Part shown: piece by piece, positions 41,096-51,155 of the stretch
Layout: each line of letters starts with the position of its first letter
Position numbering within the stretch: the stretch's first letter is position 1
Source of the DNA: Mycoplasmopsis anatis
GTDB lineage: Bacteria; Bacillota_I; Bacilli_A; Mycoplasmatales; Metamycoplasmataceae
DNA length: 64,000 bases
Direction: 5' to 3'
NCBI RefSeq assembly: GCF_900660655.1
Contig: NZ_LR215035.1
Coordinates: forward strand, 806,001 to 870,000
Notes under the pieces: model-generated
Databases searched by the model: none
What the model was told of the DNA's origin: nothing
The model's input: the letters and a program-made list of their open reading frames with translations, nothing else
Program-made: the position numbers and the translations under genes

Positions 41096-41509
41096 TTATG
41101 CTTTAGGTTTTTTTGTTCCGTATAAACTACGACCTTGCATACGTTTATTTACTCCAGCAGCATCTTGAGTTCCACGAACGATGTGGTATCTAACCCCAGG
41201 TAAATCTTTAACACGTCCACCACGAATTAAAACAACTGAGTGTTCTTGTAAGTTGTGTCCTTCTCCTGGAATGTATGCAGTAACTTCCATTCCGTTTGAT
41301 AACTTAACACGAGCGTATTTACGTAAAGCTGAGTTAGGTTTTTTAGGTGTCATTGTAGCCACACGAGTACATACACCACGTTTGAATGGCGAAGCCATTT
41401 TTTTAGCTTTTTTAATTAATGTGTTGTAGGTTACACTTAAAGCAGGAGCGTTTTGTTTCTTAATTTTTGATTCACGTCCGTTTGTAACCAATTGGTTAAT
41501 TGTAGGCAT
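41096..41509 (-). CDS. rpsL: 30S ribosomal protein S12
   Basis: Ribosomal protein S12, 137 residues, at the decoding centre. [15 protein letters not shown] and [13 protein letters not shown] keep the wild-type lysines whose change gives streptomycin resistance. First gene of the rpsL-rpsG-fusA operon. A TATAAT box lies about 55 bp upstream (complement of 41563-41568). The ribosome binding site is AAAGGAAA. Confidence 0.97.
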   Translation of the reverse strand: MPTINQLVTNGRESKIKKQNAPALSVTYNTLIKKAKKMASPFKRGVCTRVATMTPKKPNSALRKYARVKLSNGMEVTAYIPGEGHNLQEHSVVLIRGGRVKDLPGVRYHIVRGTQDAAGVNKRMQGRSLYGTKKPKA

Positions 41510-41650
41510 TTTAATTTTCCTTTCTTTTGTTTTATGTTAAACCTATTATAAATAACTGTTATATTATATAACAACTTACCCGAGTGTATCATTTTTTTTT
41601 AGTTTTTTTAAGCCTATAAACTAGTCAAATTTGTAAAAATATAATAAAAA

Positions 41651-41674
41651 AACAAATACACTTAAGTATTTGTT
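41651..41674 (-). terminator. terminator of the 41678 membrane protein gene
   Basis: AACAAATAC, loop ACTTAA, GTATTTGTT: a 9-bp stem immediately after the stop codon at 41678. Confidence 0.65.
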
Positions 41675-41677
41675 GAA

Positions 41678-42625
41678 TTATTTTTGATTTTTTGTGTAGA
41701 TATATATTTTTTCTGCTAATTCTTCTTTAGTTAAATCCTCATATCCAAAGATATTTAATTTCTCTGCGATTTTGAATAGTTTTTGGTTTGGTAAATCTAA
41801 TAATTTTTTAATTTCTTCTTCTCTTATTAAATCATCCTTAGTTTTAACCTTTTCATCAAGGGGTTTTTCTTTACTAATCTCTACTTCTTCAGTCTCATCA
41901 ACTTCTTTTATATTTTCTTCTCTAGCTTGATTATATTGATTAGCATTTGGAGCAAATCCACCCATAAAAGGATTATACATACCATAAGGGTTGCTAGCAT
42001 TTACGCCCATATTTTTCATCATTCTCATAAGATTCTCTTGTTCTTTCAAAATTTCTAATCTAACAAAAGCTCTTTTAATCGCTGTTATTTCTCTGCCTAG
42101 TAAAATTCCAAAAATAATTGTTATTATAGACTGAAAAATATTTAATCCTAAAATAGCAATAGGAAATTTGCCCATAACAGATACATTTTTATAAAAAACA
42201 CTAAAGTCATTAATCAAAGTAATAAAGCTTATAATATTTATGAAAACAGTTAAATAAACTAGACTAATTACAAATAAATTTAAATATTTAAAATTTCTAT
42301 TTTCGTATGATTTTTGTATTCCGAATACAAAAAAAGTTAATAATGCAACATTATAAATAATTTGGACAATAACACCTTGCATAAATTTTTGACTAATAGC
42401 ATTAATAGCATCATGGTCTAATGGTTTGGTAGTACCAACGATTAATGCTGGGTTAATACTACTAAAATCGGCAAAATAATACAAAACAACATTAATAAGC
42501 GAAATAATTACAAGACTAAGTAAGAAAGCGAAATAACTTCAAACTCAAAATCTAAATGTTGTTTTTTCGTGAGATCATAATTTTTCAATTGATTCTTGTT
42601 TTAGATAGTCACTCTTTTTTAACAT
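41678..42625 (-). CDS. four-TM membrane protein with C-terminal SAP/HeH-like tail
   Basis: A 315-residue protein with UGA Trp codons in the N-terminal tail. Four TM segments (about residues 30-190) are followed by a Pro/Asn/Gly/Met-rich linker (SNPYGMYNPFMGGFAPNANQ). Next come a Glu/Lys-rich region and a terminal LLDLPNQKLFKIAEKLNIFG helix pair, which looks like the small SAP/HeH fold used to bind nucleic acids. An AAAGG ribosome binding site supports the start. I do not recognise the family. Tethering DNA or RNA to the membrane is speculation from the tail alone. Confidence 0.75.
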
Positions 42626-42667
42626 TATATCCTTTCTATAATACAAATTTATTTAAATTATAGCTTA

Positions 42668-43582
42668 TTATTTATCTTTCAATTGTTCAAAATTATATTC
42701 ACTAATATTAAATTGAACAGGTGGATTGCTATATAAAACAATTTTTTCATTAGTCTTAGGATGAATAAATTCTAATTTATATGCATGCAATCTTTGATTA
42801 AAATCATCGATCTCATTTCCATAAATTGGATCACCATAAACAGGATTTTTTAAATAAGCCAAATGCACTCTGATTTGATGTGTTCTTCCTGTCTCTAACT
42901 CGCATTTAACTAAGGATAAAGGTTTGTTTTCAAAATAAAAAGTTTTTAATAATTCTACATGAGTTATTGCTTCTTTGGAATTTGCTGAAGTTACGGTCAT
43001 TTGTTGTCTATTTTTTGGATCACGACCTATCGGAAGATTTAATTTGATTTTATTTGAACTTAATATACCTTCACAAATTGCAATATATGAACGTTTAATG
43101 TTGTGTTGTTTAAATTCATCAGTCAAAATTTTGTGGATATCATTATTTTTAGCGATCATCAACAATCCTGATGTATCTTTATCAATTCTATGAACAATAC
43201 CAGGTCTTAGTAATCCATTTTCATTTGATAAATTATTTTTAAAATGGTAAAGCAAGCCATTAACTAATGTATCGTTTAGATGACCTGGGGCTGGATGAAC
43301 AACTAAATCACTCGGCTTATCAATTATTAAGAGATCTTCATCCTCATAAACAACATTAATTTCCATTTCTTGAGGCTTAATATTAGTTTCTTTTTCTAGT
43401 AATTTGACTATTTCGATTATTTGTCCTTCTCTGACAATATATTTAGGTTTTATAACATTAGTTCCATTAACAAAAACTGCTCTTTGTTCAATTAATGACT
43501 TAATATCATTTCTAGAAATTTCTGTATTATTGCTGATATATTTATCGATTCTTTCTTTATAAGTTACTTCTAATTTAATCAT
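42668..43582 (-). CDS. RluD-type pseudouridine synthase
   Basis: A 304-residue RluA/RluD-family pseudouridine synthase. An N-terminal S4-like RNA-binding domain (IDKYISNNTEISRNDIKSLI) is followed by the catalytic motif RPGIVHRIDKDTSGLLMIAK with its catalytic Asp, and by TGRTHQIRVHLAYLKNPVYGD. It modifies 23S rRNA uridines; which ones is not readable. Leaderless-type promoter: TATAAT (complement of 43590-43595) ends 7 nt before the ATG. Confidence 0.93.
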   Translation of the reverse strand: MIKLEVTYKERIDKYISNNTEISRNDIKSLIEQRAVFVNGTNVIKPKYIVREGQIIEIVKLLEKETNIKPQEMEINVVYEDEDLLIIDKPSDLVVHPAPGHLNDTLVNGLLYHFKNNLSNENGLLRPGIVHRIDKDTSGLLMIAKNNDIHKILTDEFKQHNIKRSYIAICEGILSSNKIKLNLPIGRDPKNRQQMTVTSANSKEAITHVELLKTFYFENKPLSLVKCELETGRTHQIRVHLAYLKNPVYGDPIYGNEIDDFNQRLHAYKLEFIHPKTNEKIVLYSNPPVQFNISEYNFEQLKDK

Positions 43583-43670
43583 ATTGATTATTATACAAAA
43601 TATGTATATTTTAAATAGTGTTTAATTACATCATATTTAATAATAAAAAAGCCAAATAAATTGACTTTAA

Positions 43671-45044
43671 TTATTTTTTATATTTAATTCCCAACGCATT
43701 CAACATTGGCATTAAGAAGAAGTTAAATGGCTTGTTAAAGTGTGGTAAGAAGAATACGTCTGTTAAAGCAATTTCTGGAAGTGTCATTCTTCTTTGAATT
43801 GCTAATGCAAACATGTAAACAACTTCAACGTGAATGTCTTTTTCTCATGAACCAATTTGAACACCTAGAAGTCTAAGTGAGTCTTTTTCATAAGTTATTT
43901 TCATTGCTACTTTACTGTAATGTCCGACAAATTCGCAACGGTCATTATCCATTCAGTACTCTTCCCCAATATTATCAGCATTGAAACCAGCAGCTATAGC
44001 AGATTGTTTAGTAAATCCAGTTGATGCATAGTGACAATCAAATACATTAATAGCATTTGTACCAGCTACACCTGGGAATGGTACATGAAGTCCCGCTAGA
44101 TCCAGTGCAGCAACTAATCCTGATTTAACTGCGTTTGTTGCTAGAGCGACATGTGAATAATCATTTGTCACACAATTCTTTAACGCACATGAATCACCAA
44201 TTGCATAAATGTCTTTGTCTGAAATTGAACGTTGGAATTCATCAACTTTAATAGCACCATTTGGTAATTTTTCAACATCACTTAAAACATCTGTTCTAGG
44301 TTTGAATCCAATGCATAAAATTACTAAATCAGCTTTAAATTGTTCTTTATCAGTTGTAACTCCTGAAACATTTACTCCATCTTTAGAGGTAAATTCAACA
44401 ACTTTTTGACCTAGAGCTAATTTAACACCAGATTTCACCATTCTTTGTTCCATTTCGTGAGTGAATTCTTCATCGAAATAGTTAGGTGTAACTCTTTCTT
44501 GTAAGTCAATTAGTGTAACATTTTTACCTTTTTGGTGAAATGCTTCAACTAATTCAACTCCAATGTATCCAGCACCAACAACTACTACATTTTTAACCTT
44601 TTTATCATTTGTTTTTTCAACAATTTCTTCAGCATGTTGATAAAGTTTTGATAGTAAAATATTCTTGTATTCGCGACCTTTAAATGGAGGTTCGATTGGT
44701 CATGTACCACCAGCAAACACTAATTTATCATATGAATCTGTAAATTCTTTACCACTTTGGTTGTCTCTTACAACAACAGTTTTTGAAGCTCTATCAATTT
44801 TAATAACTTCGTGGTCTGTTTTTAAATCTACACCATATTCATTTCTTAAAATTTCTGGTGAAGAATAGAATAAAGCAGAAGGATCGTTAAATGCTCCACC
44901 TACTCAAATTGCAATTCCACATCCCAAAAAAGATGTGTTAGTATTTCTATCGTATGCTACAACTTCAGCTTTAGGATTAACAGTTTTAAGAGTTCTTAAA
45001 AAAGATGTTCCAGCGTGGTTAGCACCTACAACTAAAATTTTCAT
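43671..45044 (-). CDS. nox: NADH oxidase (FAD/NAD-dependent oxidoreductase)
   Basis: Cytoplasmic flavoprotein of 457 residues that oxidises NADH with O2. The N-terminal FAD-binding fold is MKILVVGANHAGTSF. The redox-active Cys is at about residue 42 in NTSFLGCGIAIWVGG. A second NAD-binding Rossmann motif reads VVVVGAGYIGVELVEAF, and DIYAIGDSCA is the FAD-contact motif. The single Cys fits Nox of the water-forming type and CoA-disulfide reductase relatives. In mycoplasmas without respiration it regenerates NAD+. The ribosome binding site is AAAGGAAA. Confidence 0.92.
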
Positions 45045-45205
45045 AATTTCCTTTCAAATTTCTTAAATTTATTAATAAATTTAGTTTTTTTAATCATACT
45101 AATTTTACAATAATGTTAATTTTATCATTAATTAATTTAAATGCGATTTTTTTCACAAATATGAAAACATGAAAATGATTGAAGAATAATTTAACAATTC
45201 TAATT

Positions 45206-45704
45206 TCATGTTTTAAATTCAACCTTTAATATCTTAGCATCAACAATATCTACTAAAACTTTGGCATAACTATATGAACTGCCAAAACGAGGGTAAGTTA
45301 TACTCCCTGGATTAAGAAAGGCTGGAAAATCGTTCTTACTTTCAAAATAATTAGGAAAATGAGTGTGTCCATAAAGCACTAAATTATAGCTTTTATACAA
45401 TCCGAACGCTTCAATCAACCTATCGTAATTCATCAATTGTTGATAACTTCCGAATTCATGCCCATGTGTAATAAAAATTTTAAAATTTTCTAATTTTATT
45501 TCACTCCTAGTTTGCAAAAAACTAGAAAAGTCATTATTACCTTTAACACTGAAATTAAAATGTTTATCCACTCAAGAATCTGAAAGTTCACTATCACCAC
45601 AAAAAAAAGCTCAAATCATATGTTTCGTTTCTTAAAATATCATCGGCTTTTTTATGATTTCCGTGGATATCAGACATGATTAAAATTTCTAAAGTATCGT
45701 TCAT
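45206..45704 (-). pseudogene. YfcE/MJ0936-type metallophosphodiesterase, single frameshift
   Basis: Calcineurin-like phosphoesterase of about 165 residues when joined. The metal ligands are in order: SDIHGNHKK at the start, then a frame break in a T8 run (complement of 45601-45608); in the +1 frame the gene continues FCGDSELSDSW, NNDFS, ITHGHEFG and YGHTHFP. Removing one T restores the gene. All metal-binding motifs are kept, so inactivation is recent, apparent only, or slip-dependent. TATAAT (complement of 45711-45716) ends 6 nt before the ATG. Confidence 0.75.
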
Positions 45705-45745
45705 AATATTATTATAAAAAAAATAAAATAGTTTATGATTTTAAT
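45705..45745. promoter_or_regulatory. 41-bp divergent leaderless promoter region
   Basis: The minus -10 TATAAT (complement of 45711-45716) and the plus -10 TATGAT (45734-45739) each end 6 nt before their ATG. The -35 positions of each would fall on or beyond the other's -10. Confidence 0.6.
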
Positions 45746-46447
45746 ATGCTACAAATTTTTAATAACATTTCAAATTATGCAACAATTATTTTTACTGTTG
45801 CATTAAGTATTCCGCAATTAATAAAATTACTAAAAGATAAAAAAACAGGGGAAATAAATTTTTATTCATTTTGAATTTTTCACATAGGTATATGTTTATG
45901 GGTATTTTTTGGTGCATTAAGTAGCACCGCAAATCCATATATTTTAAAAAATGTTGTTATTGCCGATGGAGTAAGTTGTTTCTTAAATGGTTTAATGACA
46001 TACTTGCTTTATCATTTTAAAAAAGAATTTACTAGAAAAGTTAAAATTTATGCTGCGCTAGGAGTTGTAACTTCTTGAATTATCACTGGAACAATGATAA
46101 TAATTTATGCTATTTGACCAAGCTTTAGATTAACTCCACTTCAAAATTCAATTTTTGGTGCTATCGCTCCTGCATTCACAACATTTTCATTTTTACCACA
46201 ATTAATCACTTCTATAAAAACAAAACAATGAAGAGGCATAACTTCATGAATGTTTGTTTTATACGAAGTTAATAACATTTTCTGAATTATTTTCTGAACA
46301 ACATCAATGGGATTAAATGGACTTGTATGAGACTTAGTAATTGGTCTAATATGACAAATTATTTCACTTTGTCTTTACGCTTATCAACTTACTATGACAG
46401 TTATTGATGAACAAAAATTCAAAAAAATGCAAAAAATGAAAGCTTAA
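45746..46447 (+). CDS. PQ-loop (SWEET/MtN3-like) membrane protein
   Basis: A 233-residue membrane protein with about seven TM helices and ten UGA Trp codons. Two PQ-loop repeats are visible: VALSIPQLIKLLKDKKTGEI near residue 20 and FSFLPQLITSIKTKQWRGIT near residue 150. This duplicated 3-1-3 layout is that of PQ-loop/SWEET-type transporters. The substrate is unknown; sugars, amino acids or lysosomal-type solutes occur in the wider superfamily. TATGAT at 45734-45739 ends 6 nt before the ATG. Confidence 0.8.
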
Positions 46448-46466
46448 AATACATTTCTTATTAATA

Positions 46467-46513
46467 AAAAATAAAAGTTGAACCTAGTACATCTAAGAAC
46501 AACTTTTATTTTT
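46467..46513. terminator. bidirectional terminator
   Basis: AAAAATAAAAGTTG (46467-46480) pairs with CAACTTTTATTTTT (46500-46513); loop about 19 nt. It separates two convergent genes. Confidence 0.7.
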
Positions 46514-46524
46514 TATTATATTTT

Positions 46525-47019
46525 TTACAAATCGTCAATAATGTTTCTAACATCAGCAACCGCATATCCTATCAGATCGAACTTTTCATCATAATTAATC
46601 ATTAAACACTCATAACATTCATTAATATCAAAACAATAAATTATTCTTGCTACAGTATCATTACCTTCTTCGTGTCTAACTGATTCGCTGTAAAATTCGA
46701 CTAATACCGGTACTAATGCTTCATATAGAAATTTTTTTACATCTTTAAGTAGTGCTTTTTTATTAAATTTTTTGGCTAATTTATCCCATAATTCAACCTT
46801 CATGTTAGGTTCATTATGAAGTTCGTTTATTGTATTTTCAACAATTTGATCGAATTTTTCAATAAATTCTTGAAAAATATCCAATGTTTCATCCTCAATA
46901 TAAGTTCCGGGGACATTAAAAATTCTAAAAATTTCTAAATCATCTGTTCCTTCTCAAACCATTCCATTAGGATCATTAAAATTTATTTCTCCAAAAAATG
47001 GATGTTTTTTTATTGTCAT
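46525..47019 (-). CDS. small acidic cytoplasmic protein, unknown
   Basis: A 164-residue soluble protein that opens MTIKKHPFFGEINFNDPNGM, followed by VWEGTDDLEIF with UGA as Trp. The rest is acidic and helical (EFIEKFDQIVENTINELH) and ends GYAVADVRNIIDDL. The HPxFG...W.G opening is reminiscent of small domains of unknown function (DUF2004/DUF6985-like), some found among immunity-type proteins; not verified. GGAGT precedes the ATG. It lies alone between a PQ-loop transporter and rpmB. Confidence 0.7.
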
Positions 47020-47076
47020 AGTACTCCAATATGTTTGTATAAATAATCACAATTTTAAATTATATATTAAAAAAAA

Positions 47077-47113
47077 CTTAATATTTTAAGTTGATCATTC
47101 TTAAAATATTAAG
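47077..47113 (-). terminator. rpmB terminator overlapping the stop codon
   Basis: CTTAATATTTTAAG and CTTAAAATATTAAG form a perfect 14-bp stem with a 9-nt loop, then U on the minus strand. The upstream arm contains the rpmB stop codon (47109-47111). Confidence 0.8.
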
Positions 47114-47303
47114 CTATAACATTATTTTTCTTAAGAGTTTTGATTGTTTTTGCACTAACTCTTAATGTTTTTGTTCCAGAAGCTGTTTTAATTTTAACTT
47201 TTTGAAGGTTAACGTTAAATTTTCTTCTTGAAGCATTCATAGCGTGAGAACGCTTATTTCCAAATTGTGGTCCTTTACCTGAAATTTGATCTCTTCTTGA
47301 CAT
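47109..47303 (-). CDS. rpmB: 50S ribosomal protein L28
   Basis: Ribosomal protein L28, 64 residues: [23 protein letters not shown], followed by [10 protein letters not shown] and [13 protein letters not shown]. It has a strong AAAGGAGT ribosome binding site. Its terminator begins inside the last codons. Confidence 0.96.
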   Translation of the reverse strand: MSRRDQISGKGPQFGNKRSHAMNASRRKFNVNLQKVKIKTASGTKTLRVSAKTIKTLKKNNVIA

Positions 47304-47426
47304 GAGGACTCCTTTCTAATATATTAGCTAATAAATAGGCCTATTTATTATATTAAATTTTTAAATATAACAAAATAAGTTTTTATTGTATTTTACTAAA
47401 CTCTAAATTTCTAAAAAGTGAAAATA

Positions 47427-47449
47427 CTGTGCACTTTTGAAGTGCAAAC
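47427..47449. repeat. palindromic motif CTGTG-ACTTTTGAAGTG-CAAA, copy 1
   Basis: TGCACTT, loop TTG, AAGTGCA (47430-47446) in CTGTGCACTTTTGAAGTGCA, about 50 bp upstream of the proS -10 box. A near copy is at 55541-55563. Confidence 0.5.
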
Positions 47450-47495
47450 ATTGAATTTTCAGTATACAAACAATTTACAAAAAAAGTAAAAATGG

Positions 47496-47501
47496 TATAA
47501 T
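47496..47501 (+). promoter_or_regulatory. proS -10 box, leaderless type
   Basis: TGGTATAAT with TATAAT ending 7 nt before the proS ATG at 47509. No ribosome binding site. Confidence 0.65.
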
Positions 47502-47508
47502 GGTCAAT

Positions 47509-48945
47509 ATGAATAAATTAGAAAAAATTACACCTTTAGAACAAGATTTTGCTAAATGATATACTGATGTTGTAAAGCAAGGACAATTGATCGCTTATGG
47601 TCCAGCTAAAGGTACATTAGTTTTTAAACCTAACTCTTATGGAATTTGAGAGTTGATTCAAGAAAATTTAAATAAAATCTTCAAACAAAAAGGAATTCAA
47701 AATGTTTATCTACCTCTTTTAATACCCGAAAAATTATTCGAGCTTGAAAAAGAACACGTTAATGGATTTAACCCTGAGCTTGCAACAGTTACTAGAGTTG
47801 GAGATCGTGAACTATCTGAAAAATTATATATTCGTCCAACTTCAGAAGTTTTATTTGCTAACTTATTTAAAAATTCAGTTGAGTCATATAAAGATTTACC
47901 AATCATTTATAACCAATGAGCTAATGTTCTAAGATGAGAAAAAACTACAAACCCATTTCTTAGAAGTAGAGAATTCTTATGACAGGAAGGTCACACATGT
48001 CATTCTAATGCGTTAGAAGCAAGAAAATTAACAAGAGAAATGATTAAGGTTTATGCTAAATTCTTGAAAAAATACTTAGCAATTCCTGTTATTGTAGGTA
48101 AGAAAACTTCACATGAAAAATTTGCTGGAGCTTGCTCAACATACACAATTGAAGCAATGATGAAAGATGGTAGAGCTTTACAAGCTGGTACAAGTCACTA
48201 TCTTGCTCAAAATTTCTCTAAACCATACGAAATAATATTCAAAAATCAAGATAATGAATATATTAATGTGTTTCAAACTTCTTGAGGTGTTTCCACTCGC
48301 CTTTTAGGTGCAATAATAATGACACATGGTGATAATCATGGAATTGTTATACCTCCAAGAGTTGCACCAACTCAAATTGATATTTTAGAATTATTCGCTG
48401 ATAAGAACTTAGAAGTCAAAACAGTTTCTGAAAAAATATCCAAAGAATTATCTAAAAAATGAAGAGTTAGAATTGATTCAACAAACAAAAACCCTGGATT
48501 TAAGGCTGCAAATAGTGAAATTCAAGGAACTCCTCTCAGAATAGAAATTGGTCCTAGAGATTTAGAGGATAAAAATGTAACAATAGTTAGAAGAGATACT
48601 CTTGAAAAAATAACTGTAAAAATAAAAGACGTTAAAACATTAGTGGGTAAATTGCTTGATGAAATACATGACAATTTATATGAAAACGCATTAAGAAGAC
48701 TCAATGAAAACAGTGTAACTGTATTTTCATATGATGATTTTAAAAAAGAAATTAATAATGGAAAATTTGTTACCGCTCCATTTTGTTGCTTAGATGAAGC
48801 TGAGGTTAAAATAAAAGAAGAAACAGGAGCTTCTACTAGATGTATACCATTAAAACTAGATAAACCTGCAAAAAATAGAAAATGTATTTTCAATGAATGT
48901 AAAAAAGAAACAAATAGATATGTTATTTTTGCGAAATCATATTAA
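47509..48945 (+). CDS. proS: prolyl-tRNA synthetase
   Basis: Class II aminoacyl-tRNA synthetase, 478 residues, the short archaeal/eukaryote-like ProRS form without the editing insertion. Motif 2 region: RPTSEVL, NPFLRSREFLWQEGHT. Motif 3: TSWGVSTRLLGAIIMTHGD. The C-terminal zinc-like domain has Cys residues (APFCCLDEAE, CIFNECKKE), and the chain ends AKSY with the conserved final Tyr. The mRNA is probably leaderless. Confidence 0.96.
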
Positions 48946-48957
48946 TATAAAGATTTT

Positions 48958-49003
48958 AAAATAAGTGTTGTCCCAATATAATGTGGAAAAAACACTTATT
49001 TTT
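48958..49003 (+). terminator. proS terminator
   Basis: ATAAGTGTT (48961-48969) pairs with AACACTTAT (48991-48999), followed by T; loop about 21 nt. Confidence 0.65.
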
Positions 49004-49057
49004 ATTTTTCATTTTTTATGGTTTTTCATAATGCTAATATTTAGGTGGAGGTATTAA

Positions 49058-49462
49058 GTGAATGAAAATGAAAAAACAATGACAAAAAGTCAAATAATAA
49101 AGAATATAGTTGAGACAAATCGACTAGGAAAGACAATAAATGAAATTAGAAAAAATGGACAATGCAATAATTCATTACAATATAAATTACCTAAAGATTT
49201 CGAGGTTAATTGAAAAAATGAGGATATTGACTGAAATTGAGAGACAGAATATGTTAAATTTATACTAAAAAATATGTCTAAAATAAATTCTATGATTATA
49301 GAAAAAACTTATATACAAAATAATAACAATAGTAAAGATAAAAATTGATATAAGGATTATTTTTCCAAAACTACTTTCTACAAGAAGAAAAAACAAGCTG
49401 AATTGGAGTTTTTAACACTTTATTTTGCAAGTAGGTCTAATAAACAACATATCTCAAATTAA
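49058..49462 (+). CDS. conserved mycoplasma protein, MG284 position
   Basis: A 134-residue charged protein with four UGA Trp codons. GTG start with a very good ribosome binding site (GGAGG, 6-nt spacing). The end reads KKKKQAELEFLTLYFAS. The order proS - this gene - next two genes - acpP matches the MG283-MG287 block I recall from M. genitalium, where the three middle genes are uncharacterised, so this would correspond to MG284. The reading frame overlaps the next gene by 38 bp in another frame. An indel in the T4 run near 49423 would instead fuse the two into one protein. Function unknown. Confidence 0.7.
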
Positions 49463-50501
49463 TGAATTGAACAAAAACAATATTTTAGATCCTTATAAAT
49501 TTTCATCAAAAGTTATTGTTTCCGATAACTTTGATAATCTGAATAACAAAATTGATATTGAATTATATTTATTAAGAAATTTCAGAACAAATAAATTCTC
49601 TATAATTTTTAAAACAAATAAAGAAATAAAGAACTTTCTTAATTATTTTGATATTCAATTTGACATTATTGTAAATGGCAAGACCATATTAAAAAACTCA
49701 AAAAACTTTAATAAATATGGTCTGATTTTAGATGAAAAACTTAATCTATCATTAAATAGACTTAATGAAATAAAAATAATTGTAAAAAACAATGACGAGG
49801 AATTATATCAACACAGAATTCAAAAATCAGATAACATAATAAATAATTTTGAAATAGAAACCAAAAATATGTTTTTCACTATTAAAATACCTTATGTGTA
49901 TAAATTCGAATCATCCTCGAATAATTTTCAAAATAGAAAAACAATATTTAACTTTCAAACATTTATAAAGTTTGAAAAATCAGGTGAGAATGTTGATACA
50001 TTTGCTAAGTTTTCATCAAATTTTAACTTAGTTTCTGATAATGAAATTTTCAGAAAAGTAAGTCTATATTTTCCAAAATTTCTTAATTTAAAACTAAGTA
50101 ATCCTTTAAGTAAAAAAGAGATAAAGTTAATAGATCAAAACGAACTATTAAATGACAATTTTATTAATGAAAATATTGAACTTAAGTTTAATAACCTGAA
50201 TATTATTTTTAACAAAAATCAAGAATACAACAATCTGTTAAGTAATAATTTAATCAATGATTTGAATGTTTTTTCATTCGATATTTCCGATGTAAGTGTT
50301 ATTATAAAACATAAAAAATTTTATGATACAAATTCATTAAAAAGCAAAATTGAAAAAATAGCTATATCGGTTCAGGATATTAATACACTCCAAAATGATC
50401 TTATACATATTAAAAATGAAGACTGAGTTGAGTTTATAAATCTAGAAAAACTCTCATATGATGACTTCATTATTTATATTAGAAAAAAATATGAAATTTA
50501 G
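49425..50501 (+). CDS. conserved mycoplasma protein, MG285 position
   Basis: An open frame of about 358 codons ending at TAG 50499-50501. The start is uncertain: the first usable codon is TTG at 49425 (or ATT 49422) with no ribosome binding site close by, and the next in-frame ATG is far downstream. Either translation is coupled to the preceding gene or a +1 indel separates the two halves of one gene. The protein is Asn/Lys/Ile-rich and largely beta-like, without a clear TM segment. By position it would be the counterpart of MG285. The 3' end overlaps the next gene by 11 bp. Function unknown. Confidence 0.65.
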
Positions 50502-50901
50502 TAAAAGAAAATTAGTTTATATTCTATCTTTCTTAGGTATAGGATTAATGGCAGCAGGTTCGTTTTATATTTATACTAGTAAATTTAAAAAGCAAAATGC
50601 AGTTGAAGAAATTAATAAAAATAATGATTTGGGAGAAATTCAAGAACTAAGTGTTTTCCCAAATATATCAGATTCATACTACCAGGAGTTTTTAATAAAA
50701 AATGATTTTGGTAATAGCAAAATTGATGATAAGCTGGTTGTAGTCTTTATTAAAGACATTCTAAAAAGAATGTCAGTTAGTTATGGGGAAATTTCTTTTA
50801 AATCGGAAATTACAGATACTAAAATTATAATAACACTTCAATGACAATATAAGGAAAAATTTGAAGTAAAAAAATATACATTCCAAATTAAATCTATATA
50901 A
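50491..50901 (+). CDS. membrane-anchored small protein, MG286 position
   Basis: A 136-residue protein with an N-terminal signal anchor (LVYILSFLGIGLMAAGSFYIY, about residues 9-29) and a soluble outer domain ending FEVKKYTFQIKSI. There is one UGA Trp. The start overlaps the previous gene by 11 bp; an upstream in-frame ATG at 50458 is possible but would bury the anchor. By position it corresponds to MG286. Function unknown. Confidence 0.7.
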
Positions 50902-50911
50902 TTAAAATATT

Positions 50912-51142
50912 ATGAGTATAAAAGAAATGGTTATAAAAGAATTTAATAAATTAGCAAAATCTAAGAAAGTAAAAGAAGATGACAATATTAAAGATTTAGA
51001 AATCGATTCATTAGATTTTGCAGAACTTATCATTAATGCAGAAGAAAAGTTTGAGATTCAACTCCCAGATTCAGAATTAGCAAATTTGGTGACTGTGAAT
51101 GATGTAATTTTATTAATTGAAAAAACAAAAAATACTATATAA
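50912..51142 (+). CDS. acpP: acyl carrier protein
   Basis: A 76-residue acyl carrier protein. EIDSLDFAELI carries the serine (about residue 33) that receives 4'-phosphopantetheine, followed by the acidic helix II typical of ACP. Mycoplasmas lack full fatty-acid synthesis, so the role may be lipoylation, acyl transfer or regulation. No clear ribosome binding site; TATAAT at 50897-50902 lies 9 nt before the ATG and spans the upstream stop codon. Confidence 0.9.
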   Translation: MSIKEMVIKEFNKLAKSKKVKEDDNIKDLEIDSLDFAELIINAEEKFEIQLPDSELANLVTVNDVILLIEKTKNTI

Positions 51143-51143
51143 T
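51138..51143 (+). promoter_or_regulatory. tRNA-Trp -10 box
   Basis: TATAAT overlaps the last codons of acpP, 12 bp before the mature tRNA end. Confidence 0.6.
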
Positions 51144-51155
51144 AGAAAATGGACT

